This document shows positions 14,001 to 29,855 of a stretch of 64,000 nt of DNA, one piece after another (the first letter of the stretch is position 1; every line of letters begins with the position of its first letter). The position numbers and the translations under genes were made by a program. The DNA comes from Phytoseiulus persimilis (taxonomy: Eukaryota; Arthropoda; Arachnida; Mesostigmata; Phytoseiidae): NCBI GenBank assembly GCA_037576195.1, contig CM075101.1:11346001-11410000 (forward strand), written 5' to 3'. The notes under the pieces were generated by a model that was given only the letters and a program-made list of their open reading frames with translations, did not search any database and had not been told where the DNA came from.

Positions 14001-14965
14001 ACATCAACAACACTCCGAAGGCTGCGAGGCACACTTCCGAACTGAAACAATCGCTACTTCGGTCGAAATCTGATCATCCCGCAACGATCGCGACTCATGC
14101 GCAACTCTGTGGTGAGCAGTTCTCCTGCTAGCGTTGGGTCGGCGTCCGAGCGGAGCACTGCTGACGGGGAGGAGAGTCGGACTCGCGAGATCATAACGGA
14201 TTCCGGCCGTGAGTCTGAACTCGGTGACTCTGTGAGTTCATGCGCGGCTCACGGGAGTTGAAGTCGGATCTCTCCGGTTATCAGCCCGTAGACAGATTGG
14301 TACCCGTCCACGTCTTTGCCCAGCTGTGAATTCCGCGAAAATTGTCTGCCCCTCTCATCCCCGTGTCCTCTGAATGTCTGTATGTATCGGTTTGTGAGTC
14401 GGGCCGGTGTTGACTTTTTCTGTTGGTTTAAAAGGGGGCATGAAGGCTTGGGGTGTCGACCGAAGCCTGCGAGGAATCTTGTTATTGTACGCGGCCATGT
14501 TTTTCGGCCGCTCGCGGAGGTGCATGTCGACCGTCTTCGAGTCTCCGTGCCTCCGGAGCCCGCAGCGCCGGTGGCTTGCGTGTCCGATAGCGTTCCCAAA
14601 ACCGGCTCGCAAGCACGTTCCCTCGTGCTTTTCCCGCGTCAAAGAACCGAGTCGATTCCTCCGATCCTCCCGCCATGTTGCTGTACTCACAGCGGGACAA
14701 ATTAGAACGTAATAATCTGCTCGAGCCTGGATTATGGTTTATACACATTGTATTGGCATATCCGGATATGTCGAGTGTGCATGACACCATCCAGTCGAGA
14801 GCCAGACGGCAGGAACAAGCCCAGAGCCGAATTGAGGCTTAGTGCCGTGAGCCAGGCTCTCAATAAGCATCGGCGGATAGGAAACTCGGAGGGACAATGC
14901 TCAGCTACGTATAGATTAGCCGCCGTTGTTGCTTCATATGGTGGTGATGGCACCGCTCAGTCAGA

Positions 14966-15002
14966 CCCCCCCCCCCCACACACACACACACACACACACA
15001 AA
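14966..15002 (+). repeat. Poly-C followed by (CA)n microsatellite
   Basis: Twelve Cs run directly into about eleven CA units. Compound microsatellite. Confidence 0.95.
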
Positions 15003-15060
15003 CTCACATGCGACCCCACTCGCACGCGCATGCACAAACAAACAGAACTGCCAACAGACC

Positions 15061-15090
15061 GACGGGACGACCGACCGACCGACCGAGCGG
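15061..15090 (+). repeat. (GACC)n microsatellite
   Basis: Short tandem run of GACC/GACG tetranucleotides immediately downstream of the CA repeat region. Confidence 0.75.
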
Positions 15091-18000
15091 GCCACCACAA
15101 ATCTCTACGTACTTCGCACGAACATTCGCGCAACCGATTAACTGTTTCTGTTGTTGAAGATTTCTGCGAGCTTAAGCTAAGCCGATCCGAGCTCCACCTC
15201 CTCAGGATGAGAAGTCAGTCACACCACGAGCTCCTCGTCGCGCACACCCCGACGATCCAGGGTGTGTCCTTCGTACTCGAGCTCCACGGATGACGTCGAC
15301 AGCGAGAGGTCGCTGGTAAACAATGTCTGCAACGGACGTCTTGACACGATGGAGCCCGACGAGGCGAGTCTTCGAAAAGGATCCACGTCTCTCCGAGATC
15401 CACAAGTGCGAGATATGGAGATATGTTCGGTCCTGAAACTCGATCCCTCACGAGGAATCGTCTGACCATGGGTCGCCGTCCGACGCTAAGACTGAGATTC
15501 AGCTCGATCTTGTCTCGCTAGCATCGATTGCGACCCATGGCGCGCCGGTTGAGGTGAGGTTTCGTTATAATCGATTAGCCGATGCAGTCGTCTCTCACTA
15601 CCGTTTTAAACCCTCTTGTCAGCGACGCTTTCATCCAACAACTCCCAGTTTCTGCCGGTAATGAGCAGGCGTCCGTCGGACACTGCATCCGGTTCTCCGA
15701 ATTCATGATTGTATGAAAACCAAGCCCGATTCCCCCGAGACCGCTAACTTTCCCTGATGCATGACAGGATTGCGGGTCTGAAATGAGTTCTCACCAAGAA
15801 CACAGCGACTCGGTTTGGGGTTTCCGAGCTCGCGCGCGTCTTCTCGCGCCAAGTTTCGAGGTTGCTGCTCCCGGCCCTTTTCCGTTTGTCACAGTCAAGA
15901 GAGTGTCTGGTTCGTCTCCAGACGAACGATTTAACTCTGAAAACGGAACTGCACGATTCACTCCCATCGTCCATTGTCTTGGCCTGGCGTTGTCCTTGCC
16001 CTCATCACGGAGACCCGCGTTGGACCCGTCACGACGGACCGGCCCAGATGAATATGTCGGGAGAAATGTGGGGGATTCCTCTCTCCGAATTTCGCCCGGA
16101 TCTGAACGGATTATCGAGGTCGGAGGGTCTGAGGTGTTTGAGTGGAGCAGAGCGGCAGTGCTCGGTTCGTCGAGAATTCAGAGGCGAAGCTGCAGTAGAC
16201 GGAAGTGCTCTGGTGAACAAAAGACGACGCACATGAAAAAAGATTTCTACATCTTTCGAACAGGATTGAGTTCGAGTACGATGTATCAAGCACTCCCATT
16301 GTCTCCTAGGCGATCTTTGAGGCATGCCGCCTCCGACACGACCTCAGTTTTCAGTTAGTCGGTGCGTCAGTCGGTGAGGTAGGCAAGATTCTTGAGATGC
16401 CTCGATTTGGATCAGCGGTCCGAGGCATCTCTCGGATCGCTAAGCCGTGGCGGAGGTGGTTTGTTCGATTTCGGCGCATCACTGCCAACAGCTCAACCGG
16501 TTCTAAGCCAGAATTCCTCCAATTGAAAGCCGGGTTACGCAATTGAGGAATCTCCAACCCTTTGACAATCGCGGTCGGAGCATGTAAAAGAGTTGAGAAT
16601 GCTGTCGTTGGGGCTCGAATACACTTGACTGGTCCTCATCCCCCCCTACAGGGGCGTAGCGAGAATTTTTTCAGGAGGGGAGGAGACAGTACCCAGCAAG
16701 TACCCTTGGGAAATTCCGAAAATCGAGTCCTTGGTCAAGAACCTAAACTTCGACGATGTGGTCAGGAATCTTGGGGGACGGCGCCAAAAAGCAGAGGCGT
16801 CGAGCACCGTGGCGCCTCCGTGCGCATTCGTCAACCAATCGAGCTTTTTACTTGTCATCATGGATCCTGTCGCAAGCCGGAGAACTTGAGAATTCCCAAC
16901 GAATGAGACATCGGACGGTATCTCTTACGCGGAGAGCAGGAGTTCCCTTGTGGTGGACTTCTCTCTTTGGAACTCTAAACCCGTTCCTGGGAACGAAACA
17001 AGTCTATTATGCTAGTGTGGTCATCAGCATGTTTTCGTAATTGAGTTCGTCAAGGCAGAGCGCAAGCGGAAGAGAGTCCCGGAGAGGGTTGAAACCTCCC
17101 GTGAGGGTGTTTTTTAGAGTCGACATCGGTGGATATCTTCTGTGGCTAGCGATGAAGGATTATGCGTTTTGGCTACGCGTATTCGATACGCAGCCGGAGA
17201 ACTCGCGGGTCGACGATAGATCCGTGATCAGTCAGGTATACACACAGATTCGTTGGGCATCGAGGCGCTGCAAGCATCTTGAGCATGAATACTTTCGGCA
17301 CTCTTTCCTCGAACTCGAGTCCTCGCTTAACGCGATCAGAATCCCCCGCCGAAACCAATCGCAAGGCCCGAAACTGTACAGTGCTAACTATCTGCGCTGC
17401 CGTCAAGATCAGCTCCAGCGCACGGACGGACTTTGAGCAGGAGGCTCGTCTCTGGGCCTGAACTTGGCCGCCGGATTCGAGCTCGCAGTTTGCGGCATGC
17501 CTCCGGCTGCTCCAAATCTCGGGATTCCACCGAGTTTCTGCTCAAAAACTCGAGATTTCGTCGAGGTCCTGCTCGAAAACTCGGAGCACATGCGACCCGC
17601 AGGATCTATCAACTGTTGTTGTGAAACAACGCCGATTCCCGCTGTTGTGGAGTCGGAGGGACACGATGACGGGTGAACATGAAACGGATCACTGGAAATT
17701 CGTTACGCGGCGGAAGCTTGGTCCGAGGCGAGGCTGAGATTGAAGTGCCGCGGAGCGATCTCCAGGGGAATGGGCTTCCCCAACTGACGATACGGATGTC
17801 GTCGAGGATTTGGTTCACAGTTTAAACAGCGGCTTAACAGCCTATTCGCAGGTTTAGTAGGTTGGGCGTCCTTTAGAGGTGCCGCGGCCTAAAAGTTATC
17901 CGCCGAGCATTGTGAGGCGCGAGCGGAGCTGATCCGGAGTTAAGCCAGATCATCCACGTCTCTATCTCGAATTACAAAATCGTCAATCCTGTATCAATTG

Positions 18001-18871
18001 TTGAAGCATCAACATCCCGTTAGAGCTCTGAATGAGATCAAACCGCAGAGCTTTTCAGAAACAACTCAACGCTAATCATTAAACTTTTTCTGAATGAAAA
18101 GCACGGCGGATTTAGCTCTAAGCTCCGTGAGCGTCTTCAGAGGATTTGCCTCGCACGCAGGGGAGTTACGCCACTTGAGGGGAAAATTCACAGTTTGCGG
18201 CTGCTCCTGAGCCTAGCGAATTAGGAGAGCTTGACTTCCGACCCAACGTCTGGTTCTCTCACCGGATCGGGAACGATTCGCTCGCTCCGTACGGAGAATA
18301 CTAGGATTAGGTTGAAGCATCCTGATCCGATGACGTCATGAGCGGTTCCACCATCCGGAAGAATCCTAGAAAATGCGGAAAAGACCCTCTGACCCCGACC
18401 AGCAATTCAGATGTAGACCCTCCATACTCTCAGGAAATGAAAGAATAACTGAAACGGTGAATTCGCATCGAGACTTCTCCCTTTCCCCTTCACCAACAGT
18501 CAAGGGTTTTCCCTCCTATTCTTCTATAGATACGTCCTGGGGAATGTTCTCAATGTTTGTCTTTCAAAGTGTTCCGAACGAAGGTCCAGTGCGAGAGTGC
18601 CAACACTCGATTCAATGCCCTTCAGTCGTTCAACTCGGAGGGCTCCAGGGCTCGCTAGCTGGCCACCAGAATGGCCGGGTAGCTGGCAGGGATGGTGGCA
18701 GCGGTGCGGTCGATACCGAAGTCCCTTTCCCTCATGGGTGCTCCGCCCCACATTGACCCCTCCATAGGCGGTGCTTTGAGCTAAAAGCCTTCCTTCTCGC
18801 GGCTTCATCTCACATTCAGTCTGAACACTCGTTCCGAGCATTCGCGACCGTATTCCTTTGCCTCAAAGCAG

Positions 18872-18899
18872 ATTATTATCATCATCATCATCATCATCG
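18872..18899 (+). repeat. (ATC)n/(ATT)n trinucleotide repeat
   Basis: ATT units pass into about seven ATC units. Simple repeat outside any coding exon. Confidence 0.9.
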
Positions 18900-19430
18900 C
18901 CTCATCATTGATCCGGACGGATTTTTTCGAGGTGCTTCTGTTCCTTGCGGTCTCTACCCGAAGTGATAAACTCTACTGTAAACTGTTCCACCAGTGCTAG
19001 ACACGACACGGTGCACTGCAACTACCCAAGTGTGTATACGTACGTCAGTACGTATATCTGTTCGTTTGTTACCGGAAAACCTTGATACCGAGGTGAGTTC
19101 CCTCCAGTCTGGAAGTACAATATTGTCGTTCATCTGGATAGAGGGCTCTTAGACGCTCAAGACGATTTTTCAATACCCTTGGGATTGAGCTTCATGAAAT
19201 TGAGAAAAAGAATAGTGATTCATGTACGCATACTCATATAGCCCCATCTACACAAGAAATGTCGAGATATCAACTCTGAAACCTGGCTGTTTTTTCACCT
19301 TGAACCTCGTTGAACTCAAACAGAACGAGGAGTTCCAGGCTTCAGATTCTAAATCAGTGGCAAAGTACCTAGATCTGCGGCGAATCGCATCAGAGAGGTC
19401 CTCGATGATTTACATTTAGAGAGCAGATGA

Positions 19431-19442
19431 GGGGGGGGGGGG
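19431..19442 (+). repeat. Poly-G run (12 G)
   Basis: Uninterrupted run of 12 Gs about 390 bp upstream of the Otx coding exon. It is a possible replication or sequencing slippage site. Confidence 0.9.
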
Positions 19443-19832
19443 CAATAACCAAAAGCAGGTATCAACAGCCTATATAGATGGTCGAATGTAGGAGGAGTTC
19501 CGACATTTCAGCGAATGCTCGCAGAGCGGGGCTACATTTTCATAGAGAAAATCTCGTTCAGAAAAATTTGAGACGGCTGGCACCGCCTCATGACCGTTAG
19601 CCTATTCCCGGCTCTTGCACGAATGAACCGGTCCCGAAATCCCCCAAAGAGGGGGGATTTTCGAATTGATGAAGTGGATATCTGGCTGAAAAGTTTTTTT
19701 TTCCCGAGTTCGGAAATTGCCGAAAGATCATATCGCTCCTCACGCAAATTTGGATTCCTACGCTTTTCGGACGAACGGCATGATCACTCCACGATTCTAA
19801 CTCCTTGTTTTCTTTCCATCTCTGCAGCAATC

Positions 19833-22956
<3,124 letters not shown>

Positions 22957-23021
22957 TCTGAGGTAGATTCAGTTAGAAGGAGATCGGGGGAAACTCCGAA
23001 CGAGCACCTGTACATTATCCC

Positions 23022-23027
23022 AATAAA
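23022..23027 (+). terminator. Poly(A) signal of Otx
   Basis: Canonical AATAAA 66 bp after the Otx stop codon. It gives a short 3' UTR. Confidence 0.7.
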
Positions 23028-23029
23028 CT

Positions 23030-24630
23030 CTCTTCTCGGCGTTATTCACTATGAGACAGTGTAAGCGATTGTGGTCCTTTGAGAAACTCTGTTCACAGCG
23101 TACTTCCGAAACAGTTCCGCATGCGTCGAGCTGCTTCTGATGGACTGCAGGTATACTAAGGCCCGATACATTCAGAATATTAGCCGAGATGATAAACATG
23201 GACCGTCTCAATTTATATCGAATAGATTGCGCTCGCCATGCGATATCAATCGCGGTGATGAAGTCGCACACATGAGAGTATTATCTTCGAAGTTGCCCCG
23301 TCAGCTCCACGACATGGTTGAGCGCGAACCTAGTTTTCTCCGAGGAGTTGCAGTGGGGCATCACAAGGGGGATCTTGCGTTTTTCTGGAGAAAACTCTTC
23401 AACGGAACTCCTTGCCGTTGGAAGATCCATGGCTCTAGGGGCAGCTGGCAACTTCAATATAGGCTGGTTGCAACAACGGCACAACCTCAATGCAGTGGCG
23501 TTTCTACTGGAGGGTAGTGGGCAGAGAAGGTACGTGCCCTGGCGCAAATCTGATGGGGCGCGGACTTAGGGGGCCCACAGCTGAGGCGCGTGAGACCGTA
23601 GCTGACTTCTTCCATATCCTTGGCCGCAAAATGAACTCAATTCCTGTCCCAAACTAGTCATTGCCCCGAAGACCTGAGGCGCACGAAATCGGAGCTGAAG
23701 TTCTGTCCATCTCCATGTCTGCATCGAAGTTCACCCATGCCGGTTCGCCCAACGCCCGGCCTGAGCCAGATACGCCACTGCGGTACTACTATATTTACTG
23801 TTCTGCACTCACAAGTTGTGGCAGATTGAAAAACAACGTACCCAGATCTTCTCCGGATTCTCATATAGGCGACTCTCGTACGCGCAGTTCCGGGCTACTC
23901 ATTGTTCTACACCTCCACCTCGGTCCATGCGTACGATCCGCGATATCAGAGGGAATCTCCTTTAGGGAAAGTTATTCGACTGCCTCCACATGGCGCCCGG
24001 TGCGAGAAACAACTGTTTCATAGGCTCGCGTTCGAAAGCGATGATATCATCTATGGACAACATATCGCTCGTGGTCAGGTTAGAGGGCCTGGGATGGTAA
24101 GAAGTGGACTCTGTGCACACGAAATGATGTCCTTGTACTCCGGACATAATGATTCGCTTGCCTCCCTGCTGCATCGACTCAGTGTTGCCACTGCACGTAG
24201 ATTGTGACCTCAATTCCAAAGACTCATCTCACGACCTGGTTCACGGGAAGGATAAGTCATGCAGAAGGGGACTGTTATCTCTCGATTCCGCAAATCCAAT
24301 TTGTTGGCGCGGAACAATCCGATGTCTCGCGAAAGAGCACTGATTCTCGAATCGCCTGACTCGAGGTCTATGAGCGGCCAATCAGGATTCTCGAAGAGAA
24401 TCCACAACGGTTGCAAATCCACGGGGTCCGAACTAGCTCCACTCCATGGTACTTGGGATGAAACAGCGATAGGGATCTTGGCGTATGATGAGTTTCCAAT
24501 GTGCCTCTGCTTCCGCCCGTTTCGAGTATGAGGAGGCAGATGGTCCAGAATGTTGCGATCAGAAAGTCCGATATGCGGCAGAAGTTTGCATCTGACTGTT
24601 TGAGAGCATTCTTATTGAGGGCAGGCGGGA
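23030..24630. other. Intergenic, no feature recognised
   Basis: Between the Otx poly(A) signal and a transposon-like end at 24637 I see only short shadow frames on both strands and no splice-supported coding. Confidence 0.6.
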
Positions 24631-24636
24631 TGATTA

Positions 24637-25250
24637 TACAGGGTGGTCAACGTAAGTCGTGAATGTTCTTACCCCCCCCCCCCTCCTTTTGCTCATAACT
24701 CGGTGACGAATGAACGAACAAATCACGACAAGCGATCGAGAATTGAACCTTCTGGGAAGCCTCGAAGATGCCTCTTTTTCGACCATTTTCAAATAGCTAC
24801 CCAAGAAGCGTCTCAAGTCAACCGCTCGGGTTCGCCTCGGTTTTAACGTATGCGGCAAAAGATTCCATGGATTCTCTGTGGAAATGGCAAGATCGGTCGA
24901 GAGTTCCAAAATGGAGCTCATTCACGACGAAAAACTGTGGAAGCCCAACTTTCGGGCGAGGAAAAAAGCAGTCGGCAACCTCATACTCGGGTAGCTTGGA
25001 CCAATCTGAGAACTTTTCGCCTTCGGAAAATTGTTCGTGTCTGGCTTTCCTGAGGAGATACGGGGCGATTGAATCAAGGACTACATTTTGTCAACAGCTT
25101 TTTGTGAGGCTGATGGGATCGGTCGTCAATTCCGAGCTCTCTCCCGATCCTCGCCATTTCTCCAGCGAATCCGTGGGACCCTTTGCCGCATCCAATGAAA
25201 CCCATACGAACTCGATCGGTTGACTCAGGCCGTTACTCGGGCAGCTTCTT
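24637..25250 (+). mobile_element. Decayed DNA transposon remnant (possibly Tc1/mariner-like)
   Basis: The segment opens with TACAGGGTGGTC, a string of the kind found at transposon ends, followed by a C-run (24672-24683). About 275 bp in, a short frame reads MELIHDEKLWKPN, resembling the SDEK/HDEK first-aspartate block of DD-D transposases. The frame is broken repeatedly after that. No matching inverted end was found downstream, so only one terminus remains, or the match is fortuitous. Confidence 0.3.
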
Positions 25251-25399
25251 GCATTAGGTCGGAGGGAAAAATGAATTTTTCGAAGCTTCCTGGAGAATTC
25301 AATCCTCGACCGATTGACGCGGAAGAAGGAAAGACGCATCTCCCTTCCAGCTATCGATTGCTGAAAAAATCCAGAATCGGACCCTCTCTCACCGAGCCA

Positions 25400-26600
25400 T
25401 GAGCAAAAAAAGGAAACCTCGAGGGTCCGTCAACGACCTCGGTGGGTATCTTCCCAGTCCGGTCAAGTTTAGAAACCAGCATCATATAATATCTCTTTGA
25501 GGGAAACCGCAACAAATCACCGACGGAGAATTTTCTCGAGCGGATCTTCGGGGAAGGACGAATGAAGTACGTGTGGCACGACTCTCGATACGTTCGCTTT
25601 GAATTTGTGAAGTCACAATATATCTGGAATGCGACACGAATAAATCATTGAGAGCTTGTTCATTCATAACGATGGAGGTTTATTTCGATTTGAATCTTCG
25701 AGAATCAGTCTCTTACAACCATAACAACGGCTTTCCGATTTCAATACCGTCAGCTCGCGAAAGTCTTCGCTACCATGCATAACCCGCATGAACAATAACA
25801 TCCGCCTCCGAGTCGATCCAATCGCCAGTTTACCCATGTGGAGCGTCGTGTCGCTGAGAATGAACAGATTGTTCAGTTTACCCTCGGAGAGTGACACTCC
25901 CTCCCGTGCGATGATCACTGGATTCGCTTCCGTCGTCCATTGCCCGATAAAATCAATAGATACTCTGAAGGGAGAGACTACCCAGGGCACGATGGCCCAT
26001 CCCATGCTGAGCGGAAATATCGCAAGCTGATTGGCACATGCTTGTGTGCGCCAGCTGAGCTTCCAGATGACTATGCCTGAAATCCGTATTAACCTGACAT
26101 ATCGACCTTCATCGGAAAAGTGGTGCATTCATCTCTCCGGGGCGTCACGACCCTGAAGCAGCAGCGACCGGAGCGTCCGGTTAAAATCTAGTCGTACACT
26201 TTTTCCTAAAAAAATTACATCATGAATATCTCTAGTCGTGCTCCTCTGGGGGAAGAATTGGTGATCATTCCGGTTGATGGCGCAACCGGAGAATACGGCG
26301 ATCGGAGGGCCTCTGGAGTCGGCGTCGATTGAGACGTTGTTGAGAATGCTTTATATTAATATATGATGAGAGGATACTCATATTCACAAAATAACAGCAT
26401 GATCTCACTGTGTAGAGCCCAGCACACATTCTGCCTCGGAAACAGCTGCATCATTCATCAGAACGAAACTGCGCACGTCGTATCAATCAAACCTATCGTA
26501 ATGAGATGTCCTTTCCTCTCGGTTCGAAAGATTTCACCCGGCTGTCTGCCGCTAAGGATACATTGTTGCAGTGGACGAAGGAATCGACGTTGGAGAACTT
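25400..26600. other. Intergenic, one unexplained minus-strand ORF
   Basis: This lies downstream of UBE2J2. The only long frame (25664-26128, minus, 154 codons) shows no domain that I recognise and no supporting splice sites. I treat it as probably random. Confidence 0.4.
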
Positions 26601-26633
26601 TTGGCTCGTTTAGTCCCACATGGTTCGGTTCAA

Positions 26634-28965
26634 TCACGTCGACTCTGGTCCACTCAAAGTAATTACATATTTCACGACGAAGGCGAATGCCGCAAACCCC
26701 AATATCACCACGCAGTTCGTTAGCAAGGAGTTCAACTGCGACTGCATCTGAAAGATGAGGTCTCGTTGTTTTGAGTGTACAATTCTCGGTTCTTGAATAT
26801 CTGATGAATCTTGTGTATCGTCCTCGCTGTCGACTCAAGTGAATGATTCGGGTTTTCATGTCATTTGCATCACCCAGACACCACTCGGAATCCGACGGAT
26901 TTACTCTCGTCTCAATCTTCTCTATGGAACAGCTCCATTCGTCAGCGGGAATGGGTGATGAGTCATCACTGATGACGATTCATCTTCGAGGGAAAAGTAG
27001 CGCCCACTTGCAAGGGATTCGAAGTTCGGGGAACATTTCGTACTCGGAATCGCGAACGACACGCTCGACTCTTCGCGAGCGTGGGAAACCCCTCTCCCGC
27101 CCCTGAACTCCTCAAACGAGGTTTCGATAACATGGAATCCGAACGAACTTCAACATCGAAGACAAGCGAGGACGAGAAGTACATGCTCAAACGCTGACCT
27201 GATTCACTCCGGAAGCGATTGCAGTAGGAACTACCATCGCGTCGAGTTGGCGTCTCTCCTTCTCTACTTGACGTGCGTGCAGCAAGGACCGACATTTCTG
27301 TGAACGATTTCACAGATTACGACACAACATATCAGTTGAACGAAGACGTTCATAAGGAAAACGGTCTGACTCCGATCGACTGTTTTACTCAACGCGTTGT
27401 GTCATTGGATCAACAATTCATCGACTCGGAAACGCAAAACTGAGCTGGTTATTAAATGAGATCGGTGATCATTGGCGTATACATCACATATATCTTAACG
27501 AAGACTCAATTTCAGAGGACGTTCAGAGACTTCTCTCGGGTCACAGCTGTATCATGAAGTTCGGCACTATCTAGGCTCCTCTCCCCACCGTCTTTTTTCT
27601 GCGACAATACCTCTGCTATCGTGGGGAACAGTTCACAGAACACGGGGTCCGCTAGGTTAAATTCGAGGCTCTTCTCAGCGAGCATCCTCTTCTCTTTGTC
27701 CGACGATTCGATCGCACCTAAGGTGGGCGTCTTCTCTGACATGAAGCTCTGCAGACCCATCAGGATCGCTCCAGCACTCCACGTCGGATTCCATGTTTCC
27801 GGATGATAGTCACTTATCGAGAGGCACAGGCGCATATTGGTTTTGAATCTGAAGGAGAACGTAAGGTTGTCAAGGAAGGGAAGCCGAGCGCAGGTGAGAA
27901 ACGACACTCTTCAACCTTGGAGCAAACGAGTGAACGATTCATTCTATCATCCTCCGGTCCTCCACGTACCTCCCGTTTGGGGTGAGCATGAATATTGAGG
28001 GCGGCTTGAAGGGGAACTCCTGCGGGAATATGAGCTTGCCGTGATAGAAGCCGTCTGAAATAGGAGCCGTCTAGAGTTACGGAAACCTTGGCCGAACCAG
28101 GCTCGCTGCCATATCCGAGAGTACGAAATGAGCTAACGGGAATGGAAAGCATGAGACGAACCTTCGTATGGAGTTCCTGGCGCGCCGAAGACCACGTAAT
28201 GCCTGCAAGTCGTCGTGTTATCATGTAAAAATTAACGGAGTTGAGAGTATTGACAAGGACGCGAGATCACGAAGCTGTGTCCGCGCTCTGCGGGAGAGGC
28301 ACGCTCCGCAAATCAGCTCTTTGCTCGCAGAAAACCCTCCGAAACGCTTCGGCAGAAATTACATATACTTCCAAATGTCCTTAGATTTGGAAACACACGA
28401 ACGCGTCTGGCGAGTTCACTCTGACGCAGTTGAACGTGCTCAACCACGGCGTTGGCGAAGAGATATGCAGAACAGTTGGAACTATATCCTCAGAAAGATC
28501 CTTTGATAGCCAAGATTATGAATTTCAAGTGTTCCGCCGAGAGCTTCCAGTGGACGGCGGTCGGTTCCACGAAGCTTCATTCGGCCCTAGGGTCAAATAT
28601 ATCCTGGAGTTGTCACGGATTTCCCTTTTGTATCCAATCAAATCCCGTTGTTTTTCTCAAATGTGTGGAACAAGTCCAGGGAACCACCACAATCCGAACT
28701 CTCGAGATCCGCATGGTAGAGCAGACGCTCCATCGCAGCTCTATGACACTCGACGGAATCATGATCTTGCAAGTCTCAGGATGATCGGAATAACTTTGAG
28801 CGTAGAAATTCCAGGTCCCGATTGAGAGAACTGTCGATTCTATCAAAAAGCAACTCACCACTCCAAAATGTTCTCGTTGAGAGGATGTGTTATCACATAC
28901 GGGATCGGATCCTGTAGAAGACGGATATAGTCTCGTTTGAGACGAAGCGTCGCCGTTTTGTGCAT
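26634..28965 (-). CDS. UBE2J2: ER tail-anchored ubiquitin-conjugating enzyme E2, UBE2J2/Ubc6 type
   Basis: E2 enzyme of ER-associated degradation. It takes ubiquitin from E1 on a cysteine and passes it to substrates with ER ligases. Exons (minus): 28859-28965, 28162-28202, 27970-28054, about 27611-27848, and 26634-26747. The ATG at 28965 begins MHKTATLRLKRDYIRL. Splice phases join NILE-W-HYVV, then TPYE-D-GFYHGKLIFP, then TPNG-R-FKTNMRLC. Cys86 in MRLCLSI is the catalytic cysteine, and TPNGRF replaces the HPN motif of ordinary E2s, as is typical of the Ubc6 class. The last exon encodes a hydrophobic anchor (NCVVILGFAAFAFVVKYVI), like the tail of UBE2J2. The donor of exon 4 is uncertain: a phase-0 GAG/GTATTG at 27611 fits, but read-through to the stop at 27512 would give a 189-aa form without an anchor. 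The direct join gives 194 aa, shorter than the roughly 259 aa of human UBE2J2, so a linker exon may be missing. Confidence 0.93.
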
Positions 28966-28969
28966 CTCT

Positions 28970-29850
28970 TATGGTGGAGGAGATCACAGATGAATGCGCA
29001 GGGGGTTTCGCTACTGGATAGGATAGTCCGAGGTCTGAACGTTGGAAGATATCAGGTTGCCGTTCGCAAGGAGGATCCGGGAAGTCTCCGTAAAAGAGAA
29101 AGGGATCTCTCGTCTTGGAAGTCTTGCGGCGTCCAGTCCGAATTCTCGACTCGACAAAGATGCGCCAAGATCGATGTGGAAGAAGTGCTCTGCGGATCAG
29201 AGAGCGGGCGCCTCAGGATCGTGCGCACCAGCAGCGCTAACACCTCGGGGAGCACTGGAGTTACTGATGTTACGGTCTCGCTGGAGCGAACGCGGACGAT
29301 GACGGCGACCGACACAATAACACACACCGCCCAGCAGCAGCAGCAGTAGGGACAGCAGGAGCGGCGCAAGCACAAGAGGCAAACATCAGCAACATCAAAG
29401 TCTGTAGCTCTTAATACCAGAACGTTGTAATCTACCGAGGACCTGCGCTCCGCCGCGGCAGATTCGAAAGAGAACGCGATCATTACGAGCTGGCACAGGC
29501 AGTGGCGTAGTGACCCTCTGTGATGCTCGGGGTGGAACCACAGTATGATGCTCCTCGTGGCGGATTTTTTTAGCGAACAGGGACAGATACTGTTCCGTAC
29601 GAATTCGACCAGCGGCAGAATGGAAACATGCTGCATGAGTGTAGTACCCACACGCATGTTTGAGGGCCCTCGCTTCAAAGGAAACCAAGGACGACGAACA
29701 ACATTGTTCGCAAGAATCACGATGGAGACTGTTTTTCCTATGATGATCACTGATGTTCTGTGATGGGAATTACTCAATGCATACTCTGATCTAATGCCAA
29801 TTCGGGCAAATCAACAATCTATTCTCTGACGGAGCTTCGGAGCTCTATAG
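28970..29850. other. Intergenic upstream of UBE2J2
   Basis: This contains the presumed UBE2J2 promoter and a short CAG repeat (about 29332-29346). Overlapping long frames on both strands (plus 28960-29349, minus 29052-29777) are R/S- or C-rich, show no domain that I recognise and mirror each other. I call neither coding. Confidence 0.5.
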
Positions 29851-29855
29851 CAATA

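Larger units (their letters stand above)
1..19810. other. Gene-poor upstream domain of the Otx gene
   Basis: I see no convincing protein-coding exon here. Open frames up to about 190 codons occur on both strands (for example near 14.7-16.4 kb), but they lack recognisable domains and paired splice sites and are of a length expected by chance in 50 % GC DNA. The stretch holds microsatellites, a CpG-rich part around 6.6-8.2 kb with a TTATAA-like string near 7775, and many TAATCC/GGATTA motifs. A long non-coding flank is usual for developmental transcription-factor genes. Non-coding first exons of Otx probably lie in it, because the Otx start codon follows a splice acceptor, but I could not place them. 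Confidence 0.6.

Noticed and set aside
14748-16358. Long plus-strand frames of 181 and 191 codons
   Set aside because: They run through simple repeats, lack domains and splice context, and such lengths are expected by chance among several thousand frames at this GC content.
25664-26128. Minus-strand 154-codon frame
   Set aside because: No recognised domain, overlapping frames on the other strand, and no splice or regulatory support.
29052-29777. Minus-strand 241-codon cysteine-rich frame
   Set aside because: Its cysteines come from reading a CAG repeat in antisense (CCYCCCC pattern), and the plus-strand mirror is also open. Composition artefact.
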